Shown: piece after piece, positions 1 through 5,975 of the stretch
Position numbering within the stretch: position 1 is the first letter of the stretch
Layout: every line of letters begins with the position of its first letter
Origin: Actinomycetota bacterium
Lineage (GTDB): Bacteria; Actinomycetota; Humimicrobiia; Humimicrobiales; Humimicrobiaceae
Length of the DNA stretch: 5,975 bases
Direction of reading: 5' to 3'
Assembly (NCBI GenBank): GCA_015711775.1
Contig: JACVJB010000072.1
Location: forward strand, 1 to 5,975
Notes under the pieces: generated by a model
The model's input: the letters and a program-made list of their open reading frames with translations, nothing else
Database searches by the model: none
Told to the model about the DNA's origin: nothing
Position numbers and translations under genes: made by a program

Positions 1-126
1 TAATTATTATGAATATTTTGTCAATATATATTTTTTATTTATACCATCATTTTAATAGATTAATAAAAAATATAATATTTAACACTATAATAAAATATTT
101 GATAAATTAATTTATAGATATTTATC
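1..126. other. Extremely AT-rich noncoding stretch
   Basis: Only 12 of these 126 bases are G or C, far below the rest of the window, which looks close to 40% GC. I see no convincing gene here. On the minus strand a TTGACA hexamer lies at 19-24, but a -10 box at normal spacing would fall outside the window, so a promoter for a gene further left is only possible. The composition changes sharply near 127, where coding-like sequence begins on the plus strand. Confidence 0.6.
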
Positions 127-282
127 GGAAAATCATGCAGTAATACTGTAAAAGCCGTATTGGACAAGCTAAATGATGTTGAATATATGCTTATAATCAC
201 AGAGATGCATAAACAATTAAGCGGAAACAGGAATGAAAAATTATATAAGGTTTATTCCGGGAATAAGTTAGATGATAATTAA
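118..282 (+). pseudogene. Possible 3' remnant of a winged-helix regulator gene
   Basis: A plus-strand frame is open from 118 (after a TAG at 115-117) to a TAA at 280-282 and encodes about 54 residues. It has no ATG near its 5' end and no visible ribosome binding site. The first in-frame ATG is at 187, in the middle of the conserved-looking part. From 127 on, the composition is protein-like: SNTVKAVLDKL followed by a hydrophobic stretch, then GNRNEKLYKVYSG. This resembles the recognition helix and beta wing of a winged-helix DNA-binding domain, but the fit is by eye and no family is recognised. Upstream sequence is AT-rich with stops, so the N-terminal half appears to be lost. It ends 16 bases from the stop of the convergent BMC gene. 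It may be a decayed regulator gene, or a chance frame. Confidence 0.35.
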
Positions 283-298
283 AATAAGAAAGATCTTA

Positions 299-568
299 TT
301 ATACCTCAAATGTATAGCTGTCAACTTTTGCAACAATTGCCGCATCTATTGCCCTGTCTTTTGTCTCTTCTGTCTGGCGCGCTGAACTTCCGCTCACAAC
401 AAGGACTTTTTCATTAATTCCAACTCCGACAATATCAACGGCAACCACAAAACTGTCAAGAAGATTTCCGTCAAGATCAATGGCTTTTACAATTACCAGC
501 TTTTTACCTGTTAAATTATTATCTTTCTGTGTGGAAACAATGGAACCTACAACCTGTCCAAGAATCAT
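299..568 (-). CDS. BMC vertex protein, EutN/CcmL family (copy 1)
   Basis: This 89-residue protein matches the EutN/CcmL (BMC-P, Pfam EutN_CcmL) family along its whole length. Such proteins form pentamers that cap the vertices of icosahedral bacterial microcompartment shells in the cytoplasm. Visible family hallmarks are the N-terminal G-x-V-V-G-S-I-V strand (4-11), GKKLVIVKAID (21-31), VAVD (42-45), the conserved GSSAR loop (60-64) and IDAAIVAKVD (74-83). The length is typical. The ATG start is supported by GGAG five bases upstream. It is the last gene of the fhs-folD-BMC run, 19 bases after the second vertex gene, so the two are probably co-translated. The family is clear; which compartment type it serves cannot be told from this protein, and no BMC-H hexamer gene is in the window. 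Confidence 0.9.
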   Translation of the reverse strand: MILGQVVGSIVSTQKDNNLTGKKLVIVKAIDLDGNLLDSFVVAVDIVGVGINEKVLVVSGSSARQTEETKDRAIDAAIVAKVDSYTFEV

Positions 569-587
569 TTTATCTCCAAAAATAAGC

Positions 588-869
588 TTATTGGTCTTTG
601 TTATATATATCTGCAGTCTCTATTATTGAGACAATTGTGGCATCTGAGGGCACGTCATTTCCTTCAAACGGCCATGTTGCCTCCATGCCGTCTTCATACC
701 CTACATAATCTCCCACACCGGCGTCTGTTGTATCCACAGCAATAATGGGCCTGCCCCAGTTCTTGCCGTTGCTTAAGTTTACAGGCTGGATTATCTGGAG
801 TTTTTTTCCAACCAGCCCTTTATACTTAATAGTGGCTACAACACTGCCTATAACTTTTGCATAAAACAT
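588..869 (-). CDS. BMC vertex protein, EutN/CcmL family (copy 2, divergent loop)
   Basis: A 93-residue EutN/CcmL-type microcompartment vertex protein, paralogous to the shorter copy that follows it. The family pattern is plain: AKVIGSVVATIK at the N-terminus (4-15), GKKLQIIQPV (21-30), IAVD (43-46), DAGVGDYV (49-56) and a C-terminal SDATIVSIIE strand (75-84). It differs from the usual family in the loop where most members have GSSAR or GNSAR: here the aligned residues read GMEAT (61-65), followed by WPFEGNDVP. The ATG start fits the family N-terminus exactly, although no good Shine-Dalgarno sequence lies at the normal distance (only a GAAG about 14 bases upstream). It may therefore be translated less well or depend on coupling. 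It starts 38 bases after folD. The divergence between the two copies suggests distinct vertices or assembly roles rather than a recent duplication. Confidence 0.87.
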   Translation of the reverse strand: MFYAKVIGSVVATIKYKGLVGKKLQIIQPVNLSNGKNWGRPIIAVDTTDAGVGDYVGYEDGMEATWPFEGNDVPSDATIVSIIETADIYNKDQ

Positions 870-907
870 AAATTAATTATACTTCAATTTTTATTTTTTT
901 GCCTTTT

Positions 908-1816
908 TTATTTGGAAAGTCTTTTTGCCGCTTTAATTGTATTTGATAAAAGCATGGCTATAGTCATTGGGCCAACGCCTCCGGGAACAGGAGTTATAAA
1001 TCCTGCTTTTGGTTCAACTTTCTGGTAATCAACATCTCCAATCAAAGTAGCGCCTTTTACATCAAAGTCGGCTTTTCGCCATTCAAGCAGTTCGGGTGAG
1101 GCCTTGTCGGCAGTAATCCTGTTAATGCCCACGTCAATTACTGTTGCCCCCTGCTTTACCATGTCTTCCTTAATAAGATAAGGCACGCCTGCTGCAACTA
1201 TTACGATATCTGCATCTTTGGTATGCATTTTCAAGTCTCTTGTTTCAATGTGGCAAATAGAAACAGTTGCCCATTCATTCAATAGCAGAAGAGTACATGG
1301 TTTTCCGACAATCTCGCTGTGTCCCACCATTGTGGCATTTGCGCCCTTTATGGTGATGCCTTCCCTTTTTAAAAGCTCAATTATTCCTGAAGGGGTTGCA
1401 GGCACAAGGCATTCCTGCTGCGCAACAAGTCGACCCATGTTAACCGGATGAAAACCGTCGACATCTTTTTCAGGAAGTATTGCTTCAAGCACATCATTCT
1501 TATTTATCTGAGCCGGAAGCGGAAGCTGGACAAGTATTCCATGAATGTCCGCTCTTTTATTTAATTTGTCTATTTCCTTAAGAACGTCAGATGTAGTTGC
1601 TGTATCCGGCATTTTGATCTCTTCAGAGATAAAGCCGACCTCTGCGCAACCTTTCTGCTTATTTGCAACATATACTTTAGATGCGGGATTATCGCCAACA
1701 AGGATTACTGAAAGACCGGGCTTTACCCCTTTTGTCCTTTCCAGCTCAGCCACTTCCTGCTTTATCTCATTCTTGATATCTGCCGCTATTTTTGTTCCAC
1801 TTATAATTTTTGCCAT
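908..1816 (-). CDS. folD: Bifunctional methylene-THF dehydrogenase / methenyl-THF cyclohydrolase
   Basis: FolD interconverts 10-formyl-THF, 5,10-methenyl-THF and 5,10-methylene-THF in the cytoplasm with NAD(P)(H). It is the step after Fhs. The 302-residue length is slightly above the ~285 of E. coli FolD. The N-terminal catalytic domain shows YVANK with the catalytic lysine at K53, HGILVQLPLP with Q97, and EKDVDGFHP with D120, equivalent to E. coli K54, Q98 and D121. The Rossmann domain carries VGHSEIVGKP (164-173), and the C-terminus has the PGGVGPMT signature (278-285). Residue H166 sits where many NADP-dependent FolDs have arginine (VGRS), so cofactor preference is open. The ATG start is preceded by GAGAGGA five bases upstream. 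It lies 41 bases after fhs and 38 before the first vertex gene, in one apparent operon. Confidence 0.97.
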   Translation of the reverse strand: MAKIISGTKIAADIKNEIKQEVAELERTKGVKPGLSVILVGDNPASKVYVANKQKGCAEVGFISEEIKMPDTATTSDVLKEIDKLNKRADIHGILVQLPLPAQINKNDVLEAILPEKDVDGFHPVNMGRLVAQQECLVPATPSGIIELLKREGITIKGANATMVGHSEIVGKPCTLLLLNEWATVSICHIETRDLKMHTKDADIVIVAAGVPYLIKEDMVKQGATVIDVGINRITADKASPELLEWRKADFDVKGATLIGDVDYQKVEPKAGFITPVPGGVGPMTIAMLLSNTIKAAKRLSK

Positions 1817-1857
1817 TATGGTCCTCTCTTTCTTTTTAAACTTTTAAAATTCTGTGT

Positions 1858-3555
1858 TTAAAATAATCCCACAATCTTGCCGTTCTTATCTATGTCAACT
1901 CTTGTTCCTGCAGGCACTTTTGGAAGACCGGGCATTGTCCTCATTTCACCAAGAAGAGGATATAAAAATCCTGCGCCGACTGATGCCCTGATATCCCTAA
2001 TAGGCACTTTAAAGCCTCTTGGCCTGTTTTTAAGACTTGGATCATGTGAGAGCGAGAGATGCGTCTTAGCCATACATATGGGAAGCCTGTCAAAACCCTG
2101 TTTTGTATAAATTTCAATTTTCTTTTCAGCAAGAGGCAGGTAATCAACTCCCTCGGCACCGTAAATTTTTGTGGCAATTGTTTCAATTTTTTTCTTAATC
2201 GGCCAGTCAAGGGGATAGAGGAACTGGAATTTGGATGGTTTTTCGGCAGCCTTAACAACAGCTTCTGCAAGCTCCTCTCCGCCTTCGCCGCCTTTGAGCC
2301 ATACTCTGCTTACCAGCGCATCTTCAGCGCCTGCCGCTATTGCTTTTTCTCTTATGGCGTCAATTTCTTCTTTTGTATCAGAATCAAAATTATTAACGGC
2401 AACAACAACAGGAACGCCAAACATTTTCATATTTTCAATCATTTTTTCAAGATTCTCACAGCCTTTTACGACGGCTTCAACATTTGGCCTTTCCATAGCT
2501 TCTTTGTCAACAGGCTGGCCGGGTATAAATGAAAAGCCTCCGCCATGCATTTTAAGCGCCCTAACAGTGCACACTACAACAACAGCGTCAGGAGTTATTC
2601 CGCTGTAACGGCATTTGATATTCATGAATTTTTCAGCGCCCATGTCAGCGCCAAAACCGCTCTCTGTTACAACGTACTCTCCAAGCTTTACAGCAATCTG
2701 GTCAGCAACTATTGAACTGTTTCCATGCGCAATGTTTGCAAAAGGTCCTGCATGCACAAAACATGCCCCATGCTCAAGAGTCTGAAGCAGATTTGGTTTT
2801 AATGCATCCTTCATAAGCACTGTCATTGCACCGGCGCATTTTATATCCTCAGCAGTAACCGGCTTGCCATCGTAAGTGGAGCCGAAAACTATTTTACCGA
2901 GTCTTTCCCTTAAATCCTGAAGGCTTGTAGTAAGAGCAAGAATTGCCATAACTTCAGAGGCTACTGTGATGTCAAATCCTGTTTCCCTCGGAAGGCCGTT
3001 GCCGTCTCCTCCAAGGCCGACTATTATCTGCCTGAGCACTCTGTCGCTTATATCCACCACCCTGTTCCAGGTTATACTGAAGGGATTAATATTTAAATCA
3101 TTGCCCTTCATAAGATGAGTATCTATAAATGCAGCAAGCAGATTATGCGCCATTCCCACAGCATGAATGTCTCCTGTAAGATGAAGGTTAAAATCCTCCA
3201 TTGGAATAACCTGTGAATGGCCGCCGCCTGCTGCGCCGCCTTTTATGCCGAATACCGGGCCCAGCGAGGGCTGCCTGATTGCAGTTATGGTTTTTTTGCC
3301 AATCCTGTTTAAAGCCTGGCTCAGGCCTATTGTTGTTACTGTTTTCCCTTCACCAAGTGGTGTTGGAGTAATGGCAGTAACATCAATGTACTTGCCATTG
3401 GGTTTGTTTTTCAAATCCTCTAAAATTTCGAGCTGGACTTTTGCTTTGTAATTGCCATAGAGCTCAAGATATTTTTCGTCGATTCCTATGGACTGAGCAA
3501 TTTCTTTAATTGGTTTGATTTTTGCCGCCTGAGCAATTTCAATGTCGCTTAGCAA
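1858..3555 (-). CDS. fhs: Formate--tetrahydrofolate ligase
   Basis: Fhs (formyl-THF synthetase) makes 10-formyl-THF from formate, THF and ATP, the formate-fixing step of the Wood-Ljungdahl methyl branch; run in reverse it can yield ATP. The 565-residue protein is full length (the family is about 555-560). Visible hallmarks are the N-terminal [13 protein letters not shown], the ATP-binding TPLGEGKT (65-72), RQPSLGP (94-100), [10 protein letters not shown] (103-112), [32 protein letters not shown] and the usual C-terminal ...GLF. The start codon is TTG. It is supported by AAAGGGG (3562-3568) six bases upstream and by alignment with the family N-terminus. The gene leads the operon fhs-folD-BMC vertex-BMC vertex, and its leader holds a promoter and alternative hairpins. 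No extra N- or C-terminal encapsulation-peptide-like extension is visible. Confidence 0.98.
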   Translation of the reverse strand: MLSDIEIAQAAKIKPIKEIAQSIGIDEKYLELYGNYKAKVQLEILEDLKNKPNGKYIDVTAITPTPLGEGKTVTTIGLSQALNRIGKKTITAIRQPSLGPVFGIKGGAAGGGHSQVIPMEDFNLHLTGDIHAVGMAHNLLAAFIDTHLMKGNDLNINPFSITWNRVVDISDRVLRQIIVGLGGDGNGLPRETGFDITVASEVMAILALTTSLQDLRERLGKIVFGSTYDGKPVTAEDIKCAGAMTVLMKDALKPNLLQTLEHGACFVHAGPFANIAHGNSSIVADQIAVKLGEYVVTESGFGADMGAEKFMNIKCRYSGITPDAVVVVCTVRALKMHGGGFSFIPGQPVDKEAMERPNVEAVVKGCENLEKMIENMKMFGVPVVVAVNNFDSDTKEEIDAIREKAIAAGAEDALVSRVWLKGGEGGEELAEAVVKAAEKPSKFQFLYPLDWPIKKKIETIATKIYGAEGVDYLPLAEKKIEIYTKQGFDRLPICMAKTHLSLSHDPSLKNRPRGFKVPIRDIRASVGAGFLYPLLGEMRTMPGLPKVPAGTRVDIDKNGKIVGLF

Positions 3556-3561
3556 TGTGGG

Positions 3562-3568
3562 CCCCTTT
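3562..3568 (-). promoter_or_regulatory. Shine-Dalgarno site deciding the TTG start of fhs
   Basis: On the minus strand AAAGGGG is followed by six bases and then TTG. No ATG lies at a suitable place, so this site fixes TTG as the start. It directly abuts the 3' arm of the hairpin at 3569-3600, so that structure could affect ribosome access. Confidence 0.75.
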
Positions 3569-3600
3569 CAATCTTTCTTTAAATATTATAAAAAAGATTG
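3569..3600 (-). promoter_or_regulatory. Second leader hairpin, alternative to the attenuator
   Basis: On the minus-strand RNA, 3590-3600 (CAAUCUUUUUU) can pair with 3569-3579 (AAGAAAGAUUG) over 11 contiguous pairs with one G-U, around a 10-base loop. Its 5' arm takes up the whole U tract of the upstream terminator-like hairpin and four bases of that hairpin's 3' arm, so both cannot form fully together. It ends exactly where the fhs Shine-Dalgarno sequence begins. The stem is AU-rich, so its strength is uncertain. Confidence 0.45.
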
Positions 3601-3642
3601 TTACGCTTTAAGGCTGTTTCCGCAGCGCTAGAGCATAACAAT
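3590..3642 (-). terminator. Terminator-like hairpin (possible attenuator) in the fhs leader
   Basis: On the minus-strand RNA, AUUGUUAUGCU (3632-3642) pairs with AGCGUAACAAU (3597-3607) over 11 pairs including one U-G. An inner GCUG/CAGC stem (3623-3626 with 3613-3616) lies inside it. The hairpin is followed by C and six U (3590-3595), the form of an intrinsic terminator. It sits between the predicted fhs promoter and the fhs start, so it would either attenuate the operon or end a short leader RNA of about 55 bases. No known riboswitch aptamer (for example the ZTP/pfl core) is recognisable, and there is no room for one upstream of the hairpin. Confidence 0.55.
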
Positions 3643-3650
3643 TAGCTGCC

Positions 3651-3679
3651 ATTATATAAAAATTACAAAATGGTTACAA
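3651..3679 (-). promoter_or_regulatory. Predicted sigma-A-type promoter of the fhs operon
   Basis: On the minus strand there is a -35 box TTGTAA (3674-3679, four of six to consensus), a 17-base spacer and a perfect -10 TATAAT (3651-3656). Transcription would start near 3644, leaving a leader of about 90 bases before the fhs TTG start. It lies just downstream of the lipoprotein terminator, where an operon promoter is expected. Confidence 0.65.
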
Positions 3680-3699
3680 TATTAAAAAACAAAACGGGT

Positions 3700-3748
3700 A
3701 AAAAAAGGAAAGTATCCTGATTCTTTTAAATTCATGGATACTTTCCTT
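3700..3748 (-). terminator. Intrinsic terminator of the lipoprotein gene
   Basis: A perfect 13-base inverted repeat (3705-3717 with 3736-3748, core GGAAAGTATCC / GGATACTTTCC) encloses an 18-base loop. In the minus-strand sense the second arm runs into seven consecutive T (3700-3706, partly shared with the stem). This is a clear Rho-independent terminator about 37 bases after the lipoprotein stop, and it separates that gene from the fhs operon. No T tract follows on the plus strand, so it is probably one-directional. Confidence 0.85.
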
Positions 3749-3784
3749 AGAAAGTCTTATATAACATGTCAGCTAACGGCTTTT

Positions 3785-4315
3785 TTACTGTTCATTGACA
3801 CTTAAGGTAATAGTTTTTTCATCACCATCTTCAAATACCCAGACCGTTACAAAATAATTATCATTACTTGTCTGGTAGCTGTAAGTCTTGCCGTCATCGC
3901 CCTGATCCGAAGTAAAATCAGACTGCTCATTCCAGCCGGATAATTCATTCTTATAATACTGGTAGATGGCTTCTGCGCTGCCGTCTATATTACCTACGAC
4001 AGTCCATCCTTTTTTACCGTCTGTTGTCTGGCTGAAAGTAGACTGTACCTTGATATCTTTGCTTACAGGTACAACTGAGGGCCAGTCTTTTGGAAGGTCG
4101 GCGCCGCCTATGCTCATTTCATTGCCTTCTTTATCAGTTATATTTACTTCCCCTTTATCAAGATCTACATCCACATCGCCGGCACCTGACTGCTCAAGAG
4201 CTTTTTCAATCATTTTTGTGGCAACCCTCTGCGCGCATCCGCCCAGTGAAAAAATAAGCATCACGCATACGGCAATGCTTACTGATACAAGAATTATTTT
4301 TTTTGCATTCTTCAT
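3785..4315 (-). CDS. Secreted lipoprotein of unknown function
   Basis: This 176-residue protein begins with a typical lipoprotein signal: a basic start (KNAKK), a hydrophobic stretch (7-24) and a lipobox LGGC with the lipidated cysteine at C27. The mature part is acidic and has no further membrane segment, so it should be anchored to the outer face of the membrane. Its N-terminal part alternates short Asp/Gly-rich strands (DVDVDLDKGEVNITDKEG, 47-64). The C-terminal half holds a W-T-V-V-G-N segment (104-109), a helix-like AIYQYYKNELSGW (116-128) and beta-like strands to the end. I do not recognise the family. The ATG start is supported by a GGAAAGGAAAA purine run just upstream. It has its own promoter and terminator, so it is a monocistronic unit between lepA and fhs with no visible functional link to either. 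Confidence 0.85.
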   Translation of the reverse strand: MKNAKKIILVSVSIAVCVMLIFSLGGCAQRVATKMIEKALEQSGAGDVDVDLDKGEVNITDKEGNEMSIGGADLPKDWPSVVPVSKDIKVQSTFSQTTDGKKGWTVVGNIDGSAEAIYQYYKNELSGWNEQSDFTSDQGDDGKTYSYQTSNDNYFVTVWVFEDGDEKTITLSVNEQ

Positions 4316-4427
4316 TGTTTTTCCTTTCCATTAGTTTTTATTACCGGTTAATACCTGACAGGAGAATAAAAATTTTTTGAATTATTTGTTTTTTAAACTA
4401 CTGTTTTTAATTTAAGTATAAGTAGCA

Positions 4428-4456
4428 ATTATATGAAAAAATTCATTAAAAATCAA
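4428..4456 (-). promoter_or_regulatory. Predicted sigma-A-type promoter of the lipoprotein gene
   Basis: On the minus strand -35 TTGATT (4451-4456, four of six to consensus) is followed by 17 bases and a perfect -10 TATAAT (4428-4433). The start would lie near 4421, giving a leader of about 105 bases. That leader includes the short inverted repeat TATTA-ACCGG-TAATA (4339-4353), a possible operator or small hairpin, which is only weakly supported. Confidence 0.65.
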
Positions 4457-4496
4457 AACCCGTTGGGATATATTCAGCCAAGATAAAAAACAGTTT

Positions 4497-5975
4497 TTAC
4501 TTTCCGGAATCAATTTTATAAAAACTCATGAATGCCTCCCCCGGAATTGAAACTTTTCCAATTCTCTTCATTTTTTTCTTGCCTTTTTTCTGTTTCTCAA
4601 GCACTTTTCTTTTCCTTGTTATATCTCCGCCGTACAGGCCGGAAGTTACATCTTTCCTGTAGGGCGCAATCCTGTCTTTGGCAATTATTCTTTTACCAAT
4701 TGCAGCCTGTATTGCTATTTCAAAATTTTCCCGTGATATGAGCTTCCTAAGTTTTGTAACCAGTTCCCGGCCAATTACATAAGCTTTTTCTCTGTGCAGT
4801 ATAGCTGAGAGCTCATCTATCCGGCTGCCGGCAACAAGAATGTCAAGCTTTACAAGATCAGAAGATCTGTAGCCTGAAAATTCATAATCAAGGGACGCAA
4901 ATCCTGCGCTTACGGATTTCAGCAAATTAAAGAAGTCAACTATAATTTCTGACAGCGGCATTACATATTTTATCTCGACTCTTTCAACTGAAAGGTACTG
5001 CATATCAACAAATTCGCCCCTTTTACTGTTGGCAAGAGTCATTATATCCCCTATGTAATCTTTAGGGCTTATTATCGTAACGCTTACAAATGGCTCCTGT
5101 ATCTCAGCTATTTTCTCCTCGGCAGGAAAATCTGATGGCCTTTTGACTTCCAGGGTAGCTCCATCTGTTAATACAATCCTGTATGCAACATTGGGCGCAG
5201 TTGTTACAAGGCTTAACCCGTATTCGCGCTCAAGCCTTTCTTTGACTATGTCCATGTGCAGAAGCCCCAGAAAACCGCATCGGAACCCAAATCCCAGCGC
5301 GCCTGATATTTCAGGGGAATAATCAAGAGAAGAATCATTTAAAAGCAGCTTGCCAAGCGCTTCCCTTAGTTCTTCATAATGAACGCTTTCAATGGGAAAA
5401 AGTCCGCAGTATACCATGGGCTTTGGCTTCTTATAGCCTGGCAGGGTTTGAATGGCAGAATCCTTTACTGTTGTTACAGTATCGCCCACGCTAATATTGC
5501 CTATTTCCTTAATCCCGGTTATTATATATCCTACTTCACCGGCAGAAAGAGAATCTTTTTTAATCATCCTTGGGGCAAGTATTCCAACCTCTTCAACAGT
5601 TGTAATGCTGTTTTGGGCCATAAATCTTATTTTCATGCCGGCCTCTATAAAACCGTTTACAACTCTAATAAAAACTACAATGCCCCTGTATGAATCATAT
5701 TCGGAATCAAATATCAAAGCCTGCAGGGCAAGGTTTTCGTCGCCTTTGGGCGGTGGTATGTCAACAACAATTCTGTCAAGTATTTCCTCTACGCCTTTAC
5801 CGGTCTTGGCGCTGACGTTAAGTATTTTATTTTTCTGGGTTCCGAGAACAAGGTTAAGTTCTTCACTTACCTCTTCAGGCCTTGCGCTTACCAGGTCAAT
5901 TTTATTTATAACAGGTATTATTTCAAGATCATTTGCGGCAGCAAGATATATGTTTGCAAGCGTTTGCGCCTGTAT
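4497..5975 (-). CDS. lepA: Elongation factor 4 (LepA), 5' end cut by the window
   Basis: LepA/EF4 is a ribosome-dependent translational GTPase linked to back-translocation and ribosome assembly. The 492 residues present are the C-terminal part of a ~600-residue protein; about 110 residues with the P-loop and G2/G3 motifs lie beyond the window edge. The frame is open to base 5975, and an in-frame TTG at 5717 is an internal leucine, not the start. In the fragment, G4 NKID is at 24-27 and G5 SAKTG at 55-59. These are followed by the LepA-typical IPPPKGD and LQALIFDSEYDSYRG (domain II), GFGFRCGFLGLLHMD (228-242, domain III), and the family-specific basic C-terminus with YGGDITRKRK (from 448), a run of K/R, and IPGEAF where IPQEAF is usual. 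Its transcription unit is separate from the downstream lipoprotein, which has its own promoter; no strong lepA terminator is visible. Confidence 0.97.
   Translation of the reverse strand: MQAQTLANIYLAAANDLEIIPVINKIDLVSARPEEVSEELNLVLGTQKNKILNVSAKTGKGVEEILDRIVVDIPPPKGDENLALQALIFDSEYDSYRGIVVFIRVVNGFIEAGMKIRFMAQNSITTVEEVGILAPRMIKKDSLSAGEVGYIITGIKEIGNISVGDTVTTVKDSAIQTLPGYKKPKPMVYCGLFPIESVHYEELREALGKLLLNDSSLDYSPEISGALGFGFRCGFLGLLHMDIVKERLEREYGLSLVTTAPNVAYRIVLTDGATLEVKRPSDFPAEEKIAEIQEPFVSVTIISPKDYIGDIMTLANSKRGEFVDMQYLSVERVEIKYVMPLSEIIVDFFNLLKSVSAGFASLDYEFSGYRSSDLVKLDILVAGSRIDELSAILHREKAYVIGRELVTKLRKLISRENFEIAIQAAIGKRIIAKDRIAPYRKDVTSGLYGGDITRKRKVLEKQKKGKKKMKRIGKVSIPGEAFMSFYKIDSGK

Noticed and set aside
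9..110. Plus-strand ATG frame of 33 codons in the AT-rich stretch
   Set aside because: It is almost only Ile, Asn, Phe, Tyr, Leu and Lys, as expected by chance at about 10% GC, and has no ribosome binding site.
283..300. Inverted repeat AATAAG-AAAGAT-CTTATT at the end of the BMC operon as a terminator
   Set aside because: The stem is only six pairs and almost all A-T, and only a short T run follows on the minus strand, so it is too weak to call.
2059..2532. Long plus-strand open frame opposite fhs
   Set aside because: It lies wholly antisense to the well-conserved fhs gene and its product looks like no protein family. The same holds for the other frames overlapping fhs, folD, lepA and the lipoprotein gene.
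3585..3590. A second TATAAT on the minus strand closer to fhs
   Set aside because: The hexamer at the right distance upstream (CCTTAA) bears no likeness to a -35 box, and the site is part of the AU-rich hairpin loop.
3556..3650. ZTP (pfl) or THF riboswitch in the fhs leader
   Set aside because: fhs/folD genes often follow the ZTP motif, but its conserved core is not visible and the leader is almost fully taken up by the two hairpins.
4451..4481. TTGG/CCAA hairpin followed by T-rich sequence as the lepA terminator
   Set aside because: Only four pairs with an 11-base loop and an interrupted T tract, and it overlaps the -35 box of the lipoprotein promoter.
1..5975. CRISPR arrays, tRNA or rRNA genes, insertion sequences
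   Set aside because: No regularly spaced direct repeats, no cloverleaf or rRNA-like segments and no transposase-like product were seen on either strand.

Overview
The window carries one strand of genes, all read leftwards (minus strand). In transcription order they are a 5'-truncated lepA, an orphan lipoprotein, and a predicted four-gene operon: fhs (formate-THF ligase), folD, and two small EutN/CcmL-type bacterial microcompartment (BMC) vertex proteins. The left end, 1-298, holds a very AT-rich stretch and a plus-strand coding remnant that runs towards the operon.

The genes look like those of an anaerobic bacterium of moderate to low GC. Its promoters are sigma-A-like, it has an intrinsic terminator with a long U tract, a lipoprotein signal, and a complete Fhs/FolD pair as found in acetogens, clostridia and many uncultured anaerobes. 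The sequence alone does not settle the phylum. Candidates are Bacillota-like anaerobes, deep Actinomycetota lineages or Atribacterota-type bacteria.

Region by region: 4497-5975 is LepA (EF4) without its first ~110 residues. 4316-4496 holds a good promoter for the lipoprotein. 3785-4315 is a secreted lipoprotein of unknown function, ended by a strong intrinsic terminator at 3700-3748. 3556-3699 is the fhs leader, with a promoter, a terminator-like hairpin at the start of the transcript and a second hairpin that excludes the first. 1858-3555 is fhs (TTG start), 908-1816 is folD, and 588-869 and 299-568 are the BMC vertex proteins. The gaps within the operon are 41, 38 and 19 bases.

Fhs and FolD together convert formate to 10-formyl-, 5,10-methenyl- and 5,10-methylene-tetrahydrofolate, which is most of the methyl branch of the Wood-Ljungdahl pathway. 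Two pentameric shell-vertex genes in the same transcription unit are the most striking feature. They suggest that one-carbon/formate metabolism is co-expressed, and perhaps functionally linked, with a microcompartment whose hexameric shell proteins and core enzymes must lie elsewhere. The regulated-looking fhs leader would control all four genes at once.
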